Shown: positions 9,260-18,721 of the stretch, one piece after another | Layout of the letters: every line of letters starts with the position of its first letter | Position numbering within the stretch: the stretch's first letter is position 1 | Assembly: GCA_937625935.1 (NCBI GenBank) | Contig: OW569374.1 | Span: 248,001-312,000, forward strand | DNA: 64,000 nt | Source: Tetramitus jugosus | Taxonomy: Eukaryota > Heterolobosea > Eutetramitea > Acrasida > Vahlkampfiidae | Direction: 5' to 3' | Translations under genes and position numbers: made by a program | Notes under the pieces: model-generated | Seen by the model: only the letters and a program-made list of their open reading frames with translations | Told to the model about the DNA's origin: nothing | The model's database searches: none

Positions 9260-11740
9260 ATGGCATCTGGGAAACACATGCAATCTCTCACCACACCACG
9301 TGGGCGCCTCTCCTCTCAAATGGTTCATTCAGATAATGAGGTTGTTGACAATGATGATTCTGTTGCGATTGCACAACAACAACAGCAACAACCACCACCC
9401 ACAAAGATTCCAAGAAGAATGAGTGGTGCGACTCATGAGACTTGCACAGTGGTCGACGACTCCTTATCATCATCCCCAACAGGATCAGCAGCAGCAGCAA
9501 CAACAACAACAAGTACAGCAACCATAATGATGATGATGATTCCACTGGAGATTGTTCTGAACCATGTGTCACTGTTTTTGACAGGTATGGATGTGAGTGC
9601 ACTGCTCTGTACCTGCAAGGCGTATCATGAGCTGTATTCCCCATCGGTACGTGAGATTCAAATGGCATATCTGAATCATCACCATGGTAGTGGAGATCGG
9701 AGCACATTGGAAACATTTCTACCATTGATCCATCTAGACAATTGTCGTAGTAAGGGTAGTGGTGGTGGTGGTGCTAGTGGTCGTTGGAGTAGTAGTACTA
9801 CGATAGCAAGAATTGAAGCTGAATTGATTGAAAGCACACAAGAAACGACTGCCACCACTGTTACGAGTATTCTACTGCCACTGTTCTTTGAATACAATCG
9901 ACAATTGGTTGCAAACAAGGGTCAACAGAGTCAATTTGTGGCAGCAGGCGGTGCTGTGTTGAATTATGTGTTGGGCTATGATCACAAGGAGATTCTCAAA
10001 CGCAGGGAAAAGCATGCACAATACTCTGGTGATCTTTTTAGTGGTGATATCATCTACTACTATCCACCGTGTGACATTGACATTTTTATCATTGGCACGA
10101 ACCCTGAGGAATCTCACTCTGCACTACGCAACATTCTGCACCAATTCCACAAAGAGGCCACAGAACAGGGGGTCCGTTATGCTGTGAGTCAAAGTGCTAC
10201 CACATTCAATATTGTCCCAGAATCGGCCAGTGACACAGTGGTTCAAATCATCCTTCGTCGTATCGGGAGCATTCACGAGTTGCTTACATTCTTTGATTTA
10301 GACTGTTCTCGTTTTGCTTTTGATGGCGTTCATTTGTATAGCAATTCTTTGGGTTTACGCGCAATTACAACCGGGGTGAACATTCTAGACTCTGGCATGC
10401 ACAACAATGCTCTCTGCATGAGAAGGGCAGCCAAATACAGACATCGTGGCATTGTTACCATTTTTCAGGACCATCCTTTGCACCATCTATTTAATGAAGA
10501 GATGATACACAGTCTTTTCAGACCAAGAGAGCTCCAGAACGCAATTGAGAACCCATATTCAAAACACAGACTTTGTGACAGTTTCTCCTCTCCAGACCTT
10601 AACAATTGTGGTGAGTTTTATCAGAATTTGAACCGAAGAATTGGCGACTATGGTGCTATCGTTCGCCACTTGAACGGAGGAGGCGATTCTTTTGTTGATG
10701 GTCATCGACTGTCATTGTCCATTGCTGAAGTTTATGCGTTGAATCGTTCCATTCTGGGCACAGAGACCTACAATGAAGAGTATATCGCCTACAATTATCT
10801 CATCTCACGTTGTGAGATATGCAAGCAATATTTTGCTTCCTGCAGTGGCAGAAGGGCCAGATCCACTTCAGGAAAGTGCAAGGCATGCAACTCTCTTCCT
10901 GAACAAATGTTTGAGAATATTGACTTGCGACATCAGGTAGCTGTTCTCTTTGGTTGTTCGCTGCATTCAATCATGTTCACAGTGACTCGCTTGCTTCAGG
11001 GTGGAGCAAAAGTTGTTTACGCAACACACTGTGTACAACAAGCCCTCTCTGATTTCCAGATGTTGGACGTGTCGACTAATCGCAAGAACCTAGTGGTTTA
11101 TCCCCTAAACTTGTTTGACGATGAGTGTCCAAGACTGTTGGTTGAATTTCTTAAACTCTGCTTTGGTCGAATTCACATTGTTTTCAATGGTTCTGCTGGA
11201 TTTACAACCTACTACGATGGAATCAATTGTGTCAGTAAACTCGATGTCGACGATCCAGAGACTGTTGTTGAATCATCTCTTGCCTTCTTACACACGAATG
11301 CACAAGCTAGGAGATTGTGGTTGTCTGCTTGTCAATCTGCTTGGGGCACAAGCGAGAAAATGACGCAACTCATTCACGATTCGATGAGTGAAATTACCTG
11401 TTTGCGATTCTTCTATGATGCTCATGCTCTTGGACCTATGGAACTGCTCAAGGCTTTACGTTCCTTGCTCCATACAAGCCGTGAAGATCCAAAGTCATCT
11501 CACGTTGTGAACCTATTGTCTGTTGGTGATGAATATATCAGCATAGGAGCCGTCAAACAGGACATTGTACCCTTCACGCGTAACAACGCTCATAACTGGG
11601 CCAAGGATGGTGTCTTGATGAATGCTCTGGAGTCCACCAGTCAATATTCGAGCGATTGGTTGTTATACCCTGTGCTCTACGGAACTGAGGTGTACGGGAA
11701 GAGATTCAGGGGATGCCAGACGGTGCCTTGGACCTGGTAG
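9260..11740 (+). CDS. F-box / nucleotidyltransferase-like / degenerate SDR fusion protein
   Basis: 826 aa from ATG 9260; an in-frame ATG at 9158 would add 34 residues. After a low-complexity N-terminus, residues about 93-126 (IPLEIVLNHVSLFLTGMDVSALLCTC) resemble an F-box. Next comes a block with AAGGAVLNYVLGY and CDIDIFIIG, the G-G and D-x-D pattern of nucleotidyltransferase folds, then FFDLDCSRFAFDG. A CxxC...CxxC zinc cluster (CEICKQYF..CKACNS) separates this from a C-terminal Rossmann segment (VAVLFGCSLHSIMFTVTRLLQGGAKVVYAT...HIVFNGSAG). The last segment follows the short-chain dehydrogenase plan, but the Gly-rich loop and NNAG are altered and no YxxxK is seen. It is probably a ubiquitin-ligase adaptor with enzyme-derived domains. 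Substrate unknown. Confidence 0.7.
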   Translation: MASGKHMQSLTTPRGRLSSQMVHSDNEVVDNDDSVAIAQQQQQQPPPTKIPRRMSGATHETCTVVDDSLSSSPTGSAAAATTTTSTATIMMMMIPLEIVLNHVSLFLTGMDVSALLCTCKAYHELYSPSVREIQMAYLNHHHGSGDRSTLETFLPLIHLDNCRSKGSGGGGASGRWSSSTTIARIEAELIESTQETTATTVTSILLPLFFEYNRQLVANKGQQSQFVAAGGAVLNYVLGYDHKEILKRREKHAQYSGDLFSGDIIYYYPPCDIDIFIIGTNPEESHSALRNILHQFHKEATEQGVRYAVSQSATTFNIVPESASDTVVQIILRRIGSIHELLTFFDLDCSRFAFDGVHLYSNSLGLRAITTGVNILDSGMHNNALCMRRAAKYRHRGIVTIFQDHPLHHLFNEEMIHSLFRPRELQNAIENPYSKHRLCDSFSSPDLNNCGEFYQNLNRRIGDYGAIVRHLNGGGDSFVDGHRLSLSIAEVYALNRSILGTETYNEEYIAYNYLISRCEICKQYFASCSGRRARSTSGKCKACNSLPEQMFENIDLRHQVAVLFGCSLHSIMFTVTRLLQGGAKVVYATHCVQQALSDFQMLDVSTNRKNLVVYPLNLFDDECPRLLVEFLKLCFGRIHIVFNGSAGFTTYYDGINCVSKLDVDDPETVVESSLAFLHTNAQARRLWLSACQSAWGTSEKMTQLIHDSMSEITCLRFFYDAHALGPMELLKALRSLLHTSREDPKSSHVVNLLSVGDEYISIGAVKQDIVPFTRNNAHNWAKDGVLMNALESTSQYSSDWLLYPVLYGTEVYGKRFRGCQTVPWTW

Positions 11741-11751
11741 AGCTATTTCCT

Positions 11752-12135
11752 TCATGAATGTCGCATGAAAGTAGCGAAGCATTCCAAAATAACCCTCTGC
11801 TCTGTTGTTACAAAGTACTCTTGGATCAACACGGAGCACCATCGAGGAGTTCTTGATTTCAGACCATCTCTCATTCGTGCTTTATAACACAAAACTGCTC
11901 TGTTACGAATTGATTTGTCCACATGCATTTCATCTGTCATAATTTGTTTCCACTCCAATAAATACCTAGCAGTATCTTCTGTATGAGTCAAAATGTCCGA
12001 AATCAAGGTTTCTACTAACTCTTTTCCTTCACAACCTTGGAAAATTCGATCACCCAATAAACCCAAAAGGCAAGAAATCAATCGATTCTGAACGAAAGGA
12101 ACCAATAATGTGGAGACTGAGAAAAACGTATCCAT
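11752..12135 (-). CDS. Hypothetical protein
   Basis: 127 aa, not recognised. The frame lies convergent with the preceding gene, with only 11 bp between the stops. The N-terminus is mildly hydrophobic (FFSVSTLLVPFVQNRLISCLLGLLG) and could be a signal or anchor. The rest is mixed, with three Cys and a basic middle (KARMRDGLKSRTPRW). There are no low-complexity runs and the start is a proper ATG. It could be a real small gene or one exon of a spliced gene continuing into the AT-rich stretch upstream. Confidence 0.35.
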   Translation of the reverse strand: MDTFFSVSTLLVPFVQNRLISCLLGLLGDRIFQGCEGKELVETLISDILTHTEDTARYLLEWKQIMTDEMHVDKSIRNRAVLCYKARMRDGLKSRTPRWCSVLIQEYFVTTEQRVILECFATFMRHS

Positions 12136-12512
12136 AATTTGAGGTTTACAAGAGTTACTATTAAGGATGTTAAGTCAAGGTCATTTCACGATGGTAAATT
12201 AATTTTTTATTATATTTAACTCTACATTATTTCATGATATTATCTATTATTTAATTAAATAATTCACTGACGATTTTAAGAAGTTTTGTTTTCCGATGTT
12301 TCGACTTCGTGTCTCGATATGTGAAAATTAATGAGCTGCTATCTGGTTAACTCATTTAAAATGCTTTGTGTTGCTCCTGTGCGCTGAATTTGTTGTTGGC
12401 TAACTCATCCGAAATTTCATGCTTGGGCCAGTTTGCTCGGACAGAATAAAGTACGTCGTTACGAGATATGATTGTTCATGATTGTTGTTGTTGCTATTGA
12501 TTGTTTTTTTAT
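12136..12512. other. AT-rich intergenic region
   Basis: Contains a strongly AT-rich core (about 12195-12270, with repeated TTAATT/ATTATT). No reading frame, RNA gene or clear motif is visible. Confidence 0.5.
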
Positions 12513-13511
12513 TTACTTGTTGAACCACTTGTTGTATGCATCGAGCATAGTGACACCCAAACGTGCAGGGGATTGAGAGACAACGATACCAGCGTCTTCC
12601 AATGCTCTAATCTTGCTTGGTGCATCACCCTTGCCACCGCTAATGACAGCACCAGCGTGACCCATTCTTCTGCCAGGTGGAGCAGTCACACCAGCAATGA
12701 AACCGACAACAGGCTTCTTGATTGGATGATTCTTGAGGAATTCAGCAGCTTCTTCTTCTGCTTGTCCACCAATCTCACCAATCATAATGATACCTTCAGT
12801 CTCTGGATCTTCCAAAAACAGTCTCAACACATCAATAAAGTTGGTGCCGTTGAATGGATCACCACCAATGCCAACAACAGTGGATTGACCGAGTCCAGCA
12901 CTCGTAGTCTGATGAACAGCCTCATAGGTCAATGTGCCCGATCGACTCACAATACCAATCTTACCAGGTGTGTGAATATAGCCAGGCATAATACCAATCT
13001 TGCACTCATTTGGCTTAATGATACCAGGGCAGTTGGGTCCAATGAGACGAGTCTTTGATTGTGACTTGAGGGCGTGCTTGACCTTGACCATGTCATGCTG
13101 TGGAATGCCCTCTGTGATGCACACAACGAGATCCATCTCTGCTTCAATGCTCTCCAAGATGGCAGCAGCAGCACCTGGTGGTGGCACATAAATGACAGAT
13201 GCTTGGCAACCAGTTTGTTCCTTTGCCTCACGAACAGAGCGATAAATGTTGACGCCTAGATGAGTGCTGCCACCCTTTTGTGGATGAACACCACCCACCA
13301 TTTGTGTTCCATACTCGATGGCTTGTTGAGTGTGGAAGGTGCCCTGTTTGCCTGTAATACCCTGACAAATGACCCTTGTGTGCTTGTTGATGAGCACCTT
13401 GGGTGCTTGTCCTGCTGGGTAGGCAGAGGAGACGGCTGCTGAAGTGGTGCTGTATTGACGACACAGAGCAGCACTCTTGACTAGTAGATTTTGACTCTTT
13501 CTCATCATCAT
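12513..13511 (-). CDS. SUCLG1: Succinyl-CoA ligase alpha subunit, mitochondrial
   Basis: Alpha subunit of the TCA-cycle enzyme that converts succinyl-CoA to succinate with formation of GTP or ATP. It is 332 aa. Residues 1-35 ([22 protein letters not shown]) are a basic, Ser-rich matrix presequence. The CoA-binding Rossmann domain begins [22 protein letters not shown], with [14 protein letters not shown] next. [13 protein letters not shown] and [13 protein letters not shown] follow. The phosphorylated active-site histidine is in [15 protein letters not shown]. Full length, with no insertions and a clean ATG start. The beta subunit is not in the window. Confidence 0.97.
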   Translation of the reverse strand: MMMRKSQNLLVKSAALCRQYSTTSAAVSSAYPAGQAPKVLINKHTRVICQGITGKQGTFHTQQAIEYGTQMVGGVHPQKGGSTHLGVNIYRSVREAKEQTGCQASVIYVPPPGAAAAILESIEAEMDLVVCITEGIPQHDMVKVKHALKSQSKTRLIGPNCPGIIKPNECKIGIMPGYIHTPGKIGIVSRSGTLTYEAVHQTTSAGLGQSTVVGIGGDPFNGTNFIDVLRLFLEDPETEGIIMIGEIGGQAEEEAAEFLKNHPIKKPVVGFIAGVTAPPGRRMGHAGAVISGGKGDAPSKIRALEDAGIVVSQSPARLGVTMLDAYNKWFNK

Positions 13512-14013
13512 CGTGACTATTTTTTTTTTTATTGTATGTGGTGGTGTTGGGGTGTTGGGTTGTTGATGATCACAGCAATGTTGCTTTTTTTTTCTTCTGA
13601 TTGTGTGATTTTCCTGTGTGGGCTTGGGTGCTGTGTTGTAAAATTATTGCGCTTGTTGTCGTGGAGTAATTTACCCGGGTTTTTTTTTCTTGTGTGGGTG
13701 GTTGATGTGTTGGCGGTGACTTGGCAAGTCTCTCGTCGATTGTTGTTGAAGGTGACCCATAAGAAAATGGTTCGATTGTGAATTTTTCGATTCAAAATAT
13801 GTCAGTGCGTCAGTGAAACCAATGTGAATGATGACAAACAAACGCCGTTTCATGTATTCATAGAAACCCGGTGACGAACATTGCTGCAAGAATGAACCTT
13901 TGTCCTTAGATCCTTGTCTGACGCACTCGATAACAACTTCTTTTTTTTGTATCCCCAGCCACACAGCAGCAAGAAAACACAACAACCACAACAGCGATTG
14001 ACTTCTTGGAAGG
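13512..14013. other. Divergent promoter region
   Basis: About 500 bp between the SUCLG1 start and the next plus-strand gene. GT-rich on the plus strand with several T8-T10 runs (13519, 13584, 13680, 13940). No supported gene. Confidence 0.45.
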
Positions 14014-14511
14014 ATGAGTCTATGGCTGTTTTCTTTTCTGGCCAGCCCTCTGCTCTACAAACTATATCGCAGTGCAAGACAGAATACAACAACAACAACA
14101 ACAGCCACCACACATCAAGAAGCACAGAACAATCATGAGAACGAACAAAATGAGATGAATTTCACCACCATTGATCATGATCACCAACAAAAGACGGAAC
14201 ACGAATTGACACTGAAATCAGCAGTTGTCGAAGAACAACCACACGGGTCCATTTCCATGAACAATCATCACCATCATCACATGAATGATGAACTCGATCA
14301 CACTGTGGAGATTGAACTGCCTCAGTCAGTCATCAGCAACAACAATAAGAAGAACAATAAGAATCATTCATATGAAGCAAGTGCAGGAATCATATGGATG
14401 CATGGACAGAATGCACCCATCTCTTATGATACACCAGGTGGTGAACTGCCCTACCTGTATGAACAGTGCAATGTCATCTCTACACTCATCAAGAACAGAA
14501 ATCAACTCTAA
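14014..14511 (+). CDS. Hypothetical protein with hydrophobic N-terminus
   Basis: 165 aa, not recognised. A short hydrophobic N-terminal stretch (MSLWLFSFLASPLLYKLY) could be a membrane anchor or targeting peptide. The middle is Thr/His/Asn/Glu low complexity (residues 25-110). Only the last 45 residues look conserved-like: SYEASAGIIWMHGQNAPISY, then TPGGELPYLYEQCNVISTLI. The ATG at 14014 follows a typical CA-rich leader. It could be cut short if a downstream exon exists, but no donor stands out. Confidence 0.5.
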   Translation: MSLWLFSFLASPLLYKLYRSARQNTTTTTTATTHQEAQNNHENEQNEMNFTTIDHDHQQKTEHELTLKSAVVEEQPHGSISMNNHHHHHMNDELDHTVEIELPQSVISNNNKKNNKNHSYEASAGIIWMHGQNAPISYDTPGGELPYLYEQCNVISTLIKNRNQL

Positions 14512-14962
14512 CTCTGGTCTGCACAGATAACAGATAAAGGAAGAGCAGTCTGCAGAGGAGAATTCAATTTGTCACACAACAAGATTTGGAGAATTCTTTT
14601 TTTGTATTGATCACGGAGATGATCACCGGTGGTTGCGGTTTTGCTGTTGAGAAACAGAAGTGGAGTTGACCACTACGCGTTGTTGACCCGCATACTAGCT
14701 GTTGGGTCGATCGACTCAGGAAGATTGTTTTCCTCAGACTGTTGGGGCGACTGTGCCCAATGCGGCATTTCAAGCGGAAGTAGCCGTAGAGTTTCACCTT
14801 TTCGGATAATTATTATTGGCGCCTCTCAAGCAAAAGTCCTGGTGGTGGTGATTCTCTCACGAGCCAGACACAGATATTTATGCTTGTTAAAAAAAACAAC
14901 GCAACTTGCTCCAAACCAACAACGCATCCATACAATAAACGACAAGAACAACAATATCTACA
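14512..14962. other. Intergenic region upstream of LCB1
   Basis: Promoter and 5' UTR of the LCB1 gene plus the 3' end of the preceding gene. The last 50 bases are A/C-rich, the typical leader composition here. No gene seen. Confidence 0.45.
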
Positions 14963-16561
14963 ATGAGTAGTAGCAATACAATAACGAATAGCAATAGTGG
15001 AGGTGGTGGACTGTTGAGTGACATGAACAATAACATTTCATTGTCTCAAATTGTAAATCGGTTGATTCAATTGATTGTGGCAGAATTGGAGGAGAGACCA
15101 CAACGATTCTTGATTGACATGAGTCTCTTCTTTTGCTTCATCTATGTCATCTTTAGTAAATCATACAAAATTCCAAAACCTACCAAATTGACCCCTGAAG
15201 AAGTCAATGACTTGTTGAATGAGTGGACACCTGAGCCTCTATTGCCCATCAAACCACAAAAGTTATCATCCCCTCGCACGACTGAAGTGGCACTGTCACT
15301 CTCTTCTCATGACGACAATCACCATAAAACAACAACAACAACAAGCAGCAGTACAACAGCAACAAGTACCAATGGCAACATTGTGTCCAGTGCACTGGAA
15401 ACCAAGTTTACTCTCCAGGGCAAAAACGATCCTGTTCACAACTTTGCCACCTTTAATTTCTTGGGATTGGTGGGTGATAGGGACATTATTGCAAAGTGCA
15501 AGGAAACCATATTAAAGTATGGTGTGGGATCATGTGGACCCAGAGGCTTCTACGGCACGATAGACGTCCATTTGGAACAAGAGAGAAGATTGGCAGAGTT
15601 CTTGGGCACAGATGCCTGCATTCTCTACTCTTATGGCTTTTGTACCATCTCCTCTGTCATTCCAGCCTTCTCCAAGAGAGGTGACATTATTCTGTATGAT
15701 CAGGGAGTGAACTTTGCAACTCAACAGGGCATTGAACTGTCTAGAACCAGTGCACAGTCATTCAAGCACAATGATCTCAACGATTTGGAGAGACTGTTGA
15801 GAGAAGTGGTGGCCAAGGACACACACGGTCGTCGTCCAGTCAAAAACAGACGATTCATTGTCATCAATGGTGTCTATGAGAATTATGGCGATGTGGCTCC
15901 ATTGGCCAAAATGATTCAACTCAAGCACAAGTACAAGTTCCGTATCATCATGGACGACAGTTTTGGCTTTGGTGTGTTGGGCAAGAATGGCAGAGGAACA
16001 CCAGAGCACTGTGGTGTCAGCATCAAGGACATTGATATCCTGTCTGCCAACTTGGAGAACTCGATGGCAACTGCTGGTGGATTCTGTGTCGGCAGTAGAC
16101 AAGTCGTGGAGCATCAGAGATTGTCTGGACTGGGATATTGCTTCTCTGCCTCTCTGCCACCATTCACTGCCACGGCTGGTATTGAAGCATTGAAACGATT
16201 GCAAAAGAATGGTGCTTGTCTGATGAAGGACCTCGAGTACAATATACGATTGACATTTGATTCGTTGAGCAAGGTGTTGCCATCATGTCTCAAGCTCGAA
16301 GGATCCTATCACTCACCCATCATGCACATTCGCTACAGGGGAATGAACGACACGAAGGCTACTCTCAAACTGTTTAAGCAAGTGGTGACACGTGCTCTGG
16401 ACAAGAATGTAGCTGTCGTCTGTCCAAAGTACTCCAAGAGAGAGATCAATGAACCTGCACCAAGCATCCGTATCGCAGTCAGTGCTGCACACTCTGCCGA
16501 AGATGTGCAATACTGCGCCTCTGTTCTCAAAACTGTGTTGCATCAACTGTTTCAATCATAA
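14963..16561 (+). CDS. SPTLC1: Serine palmitoyltransferase subunit 1 (LCB1)
   Basis: Regulatory subunit of the ER complex that condenses serine with palmitoyl-CoA, the first step of sphingolipid synthesis. It is 532 aa. One N-terminal membrane helix at about 48-66 (FLIDMSLFFCFIYVIFSKSY) is followed by the alpha-oxoamine synthase fold: FNFLGLVGDRDII, YGVGSCGPRGFYGTIDVHLE, DACILYSYGFCTISSVIPAF and DDSFGFGVLGKNGRGT. At the place of the PLP lysine the sequence reads NLENSMATAGGFCVG, with no lysine, as expected for LCB1 and unlike LCB2. The Cys mutated in human HSAN1 has its counterpart in YGVGSCGPRG. A Ser/Thr-rich insertion sits at about 112-138. Confidence 0.95.
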   Translation: MSSSNTITNSNSGGGGLLSDMNNNISLSQIVNRLIQLIVAELEERPQRFLIDMSLFFCFIYVIFSKSYKIPKPTKLTPEEVNDLLNEWTPEPLLPIKPQKLSSPRTTEVALSLSSHDDNHHKTTTTTSSSTTATSTNGNIVSSALETKFTLQGKNDPVHNFATFNFLGLVGDRDIIAKCKETILKYGVGSCGPRGFYGTIDVHLEQERRLAEFLGTDACILYSYGFCTISSVIPAFSKRGDIILYDQGVNFATQQGIELSRTSAQSFKHNDLNDLERLLREVVAKDTHGRRPVKNRRFIVINGVYENYGDVAPLAKMIQLKHKYKFRIIMDDSFGFGVLGKNGRGTPEHCGVSIKDIDILSANLENSMATAGGFCVGSRQVVEHQRLSGLGYCFSASLPPFTATAGIEALKRLQKNGACLMKDLEYNIRLTFDSLSKVLPSCLKLEGSYHSPIMHIRYRGMNDTKATLKLFKQVVTRALDKNVAVVCPKYSKREINEPAPSIRIAVSAAHSAEDVQYCASVLKTVLHQLFQS

Positions 16562-16661
16562 ATAACACTTGTAAGAGTCCAAGTGCAAAGTACTTTAATG
16601 GTCATTTATTATTGTGATTGCTCTTGTTATTGCTATGGGTTGGTTGGTTGGTTGGTTACGC

Positions 16662-17843
16662 TTAGTAGGCTGGATCATAATCTGCTTCGGACAATTTCTT
16701 CTTGTTGGCGTCTTCGGGACCGCGTTCCATCATGCGTGCAATAATGTCATCCATGGTCACCATGGAATAGGTTGGATCTTCGTATGCCTCGGCAGCCTCA
16801 TCAGAAATCTCTCCCAACAGCTGGAACATGGTGGATCGTTGAGATTGCAGGAATTGATCAAACTTGAGAATGGATTTCATTTCTTCTGCTTCGAGCATGG
16901 ACTCAAACGAAGATCCATTCTCCTCAAATGGAGATCTCTCAATCATGTTTGGCAACATTTCAGATGGCAATCCGTACAATAGTTTGGCTTGCTGTTCCGT
17001 TTCTCTCTTCTTTTGCTTGTCCAGTGAATCGGCAGATGACTCTGATTCAATGACACGCTGGTAGAGAAGCGTCTCGGCACTCAATGGATCATTCATGGGT
17101 CCAATGCTCTCTTCGATGGGTGTCACTGGAACAGCCGTGTTCAGATAACTGCGAGACATGTACATGTCCAACAGTTCATGCTCTGGGTACTGCTCTGGTG
17201 TCATGGATTGCTTGTCTCTGCCATAAATCTTTTCAAATTCCTCATTGGACAAATCCTTGTATCTCTTGCTCAACAATTCATACTGATATTGGATGGCTTG
17301 AGTCTTGCCCAGTGCACCCAACTCTCTTCTCTGTGCATCTCTCACACTCTCAAACTGATCCAACTCTTCATACAATTCCTGAATGGCCTGCTTATTGATG
17401 ATCAAGTGTTGTTTGAACAAGTGATTTCTGGCGTGGGTCAATGCCTGAAAGTACGCACTCACATAAAAGTCTCTCTGGAAACGAGGTGGCAATTGATTAA
17501 AGTCACGGGTGATGCGAATGTGTTGAATCTTGCCTAGTCCGTTCATGGTGACCTGCACGGACTTGCATGGTGTACCGCCGACAAATGTCTGTTTTTGAAT
17601 TTCGTATTGAGCATAGTCTTTTCTCTCGTGAATCTTGCCCATAATCTTTTGAGCAGATGCGTATTGCAATTGTCGACCACGGACCAAAAAGTCCATGACA
17701 CGGGCAATGTGACCCACGTCTCTCACTTCATTGTTTTCTCTCGTGGTGGCAAAAGTCACATTTTCACGCAACAAGTTGTATGTGTAAATTTTGTTGATGC
17801 TGGGCAAGTGCCTCTCAAACATGCGATTGAATTGTAGTGCCAT
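16662..17843 (-). CDS. YbaB/EbfC-like protein
   Basis: 393 aa. Residues about 60-140 follow the plan of the bacterial nucleoid-associated YbaB/EbfC family: an N-terminal helix (YASAQKIMGKIHERKDYAQYEI), then TPCKSVQVTMNGLGKIQHIRI matching the YbaB beta-hairpin VxVTMNGxGxxxxVxI, then a long helix (FYVSAYFQALTHARNHLFKQH). The remaining 250 residues are charged and helical (QELYEELDQFESVRDAQRRELG, then SKRYKDLSNEEFEKIYG) and are not recognised. A role with DNA, perhaps in mitochondria, is inference. The start ATG 17843 is clear. No low-complexity runs are present, which suggests conserved function. Confidence 0.6.
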   Translation of the reverse strand: MALQFNRMFERHLPSINKIYTYNLLRENVTFATTRENNEVRDVGHIARVMDFLVRGRQLQYASAQKIMGKIHERKDYAQYEIQKQTFVGGTPCKSVQVTMNGLGKIQHIRITRDFNQLPPRFQRDFYVSAYFQALTHARNHLFKQHLIINKQAIQELYEELDQFESVRDAQRRELGALGKTQAIQYQYELLSKRYKDLSNEEFEKIYGRDKQSMTPEQYPEHELLDMYMSRSYLNTAVPVTPIEESIGPMNDPLSAETLLYQRVIESESSADSLDKQKKRETEQQAKLLYGLPSEMLPNMIERSPFEENGSSFESMLEAEEMKSILKFDQFLQSQRSTMFQLLGEISDEAAEAYEDPTYSMVTMDDIIARMMERGPEDANKKKLSEADYDPAY

Positions 17844-18121
17844 TTTTGTTCTTTTTCTTCTTGTTTGTTGTTTGTTGTTGGTTGTTGGTAGTTGTTGTTG
17901 TTGATCAAAGGGATGTGGTTGGTTGATTGGACTTGTAAAAAGATAAAAATGAAATGCTCACTCTCAATCTCTCTCGTTCGTTGGTGTTGGCAAAAAAATG
18001 CTCTCTTATTGTTGTTGGTGTGGCGGTGGATGTTTTTCGTTGTGTGGAAAAATATTTTGCGGTCTTATTTTACAATGAAGCGGTGAAAAAAAAGAGAATG
18101 ATAGGGATACAATGGAGGTTG

Positions 18122-18463
18122 TTATTGATTATTGTTGTTGCTGTTGTTGCCGTTGATATCGTCATATGTTTTGTCCACTTCTATCCTCTGGACAGTTCCA
18201 AGTTGTGGATCTTCTACACGTGCATCCATGGATGTCTCATGTTCGTCTCTGTGATAAGTGTCTTGATTCTGTGGGCTCATGATATTGTGGTACGTGTCAG
18301 AGATGAAGTGTCTTGTGGATTCGATGGCGGACTGGATCATTTCACTTGGTGTTGAACTTCTTCTTTTTGTATGATGATCAAAGGAATCGGGGCGTTCTCC
18401 TCTTTGGAAAGCCAAAGTGTCTTCATCTTCCTCTTCTCGTTCAAAGTTGTTATCTGGGTTCAT
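18122..18463 (-). CDS. Small hydrophilic hypothetical protein
   Basis: 113 aa, acidic and polar (MNPDNNFEREEEDEDTLAF...), ending in an Asn/Gln run. Not recognised. Asn-rich ends and charged composition are normal for this genome, and the opposite-strand frame is hydrophobic and less protein-like, so the minus strand is preferred. Support is composition and a clean ATG only. Confidence 0.4.
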   Translation of the reverse strand: MNPDNNFEREEEDEDTLAFQRGERPDSFDHHTKRRSSTPSEMIQSAIESTRHFISDTYHNIMSPQNQDTYHRDEHETSMDARVEDPQLGTVQRIEVDKTYDDINGNNSNNNNQ

Positions 18464-18721
18464 TCTGTATGTTTGCTTTGATCCAATACGGCAGTTGATT
18501 TAGGAGAGGACTTGAATTCAGTTCTGTGGTTTTCTTTTATCACTCGTGTGTTGTATTGACAGTACACTCACTCGGTCACACGCGCTCGACAAGTCAAAAA
18601 TAACAAAAAATTCATTTATAGTTTGGTGGTGTAGATGGTGGAATAATGGCATTTCAGACCAGATCTGGATCAGATCATGAACGTACAGGCACAGACAAGG
18701 CACGCACGCACACTCAAATGA

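Noticed and set aside
17954-18355. 133-codon plus-strand frame with hydrophobic stretches
   Set aside because: It overlaps a hydrophilic minus-strand frame with host-like Asn repeats; the plus frame looks like translated T-rich DNA.
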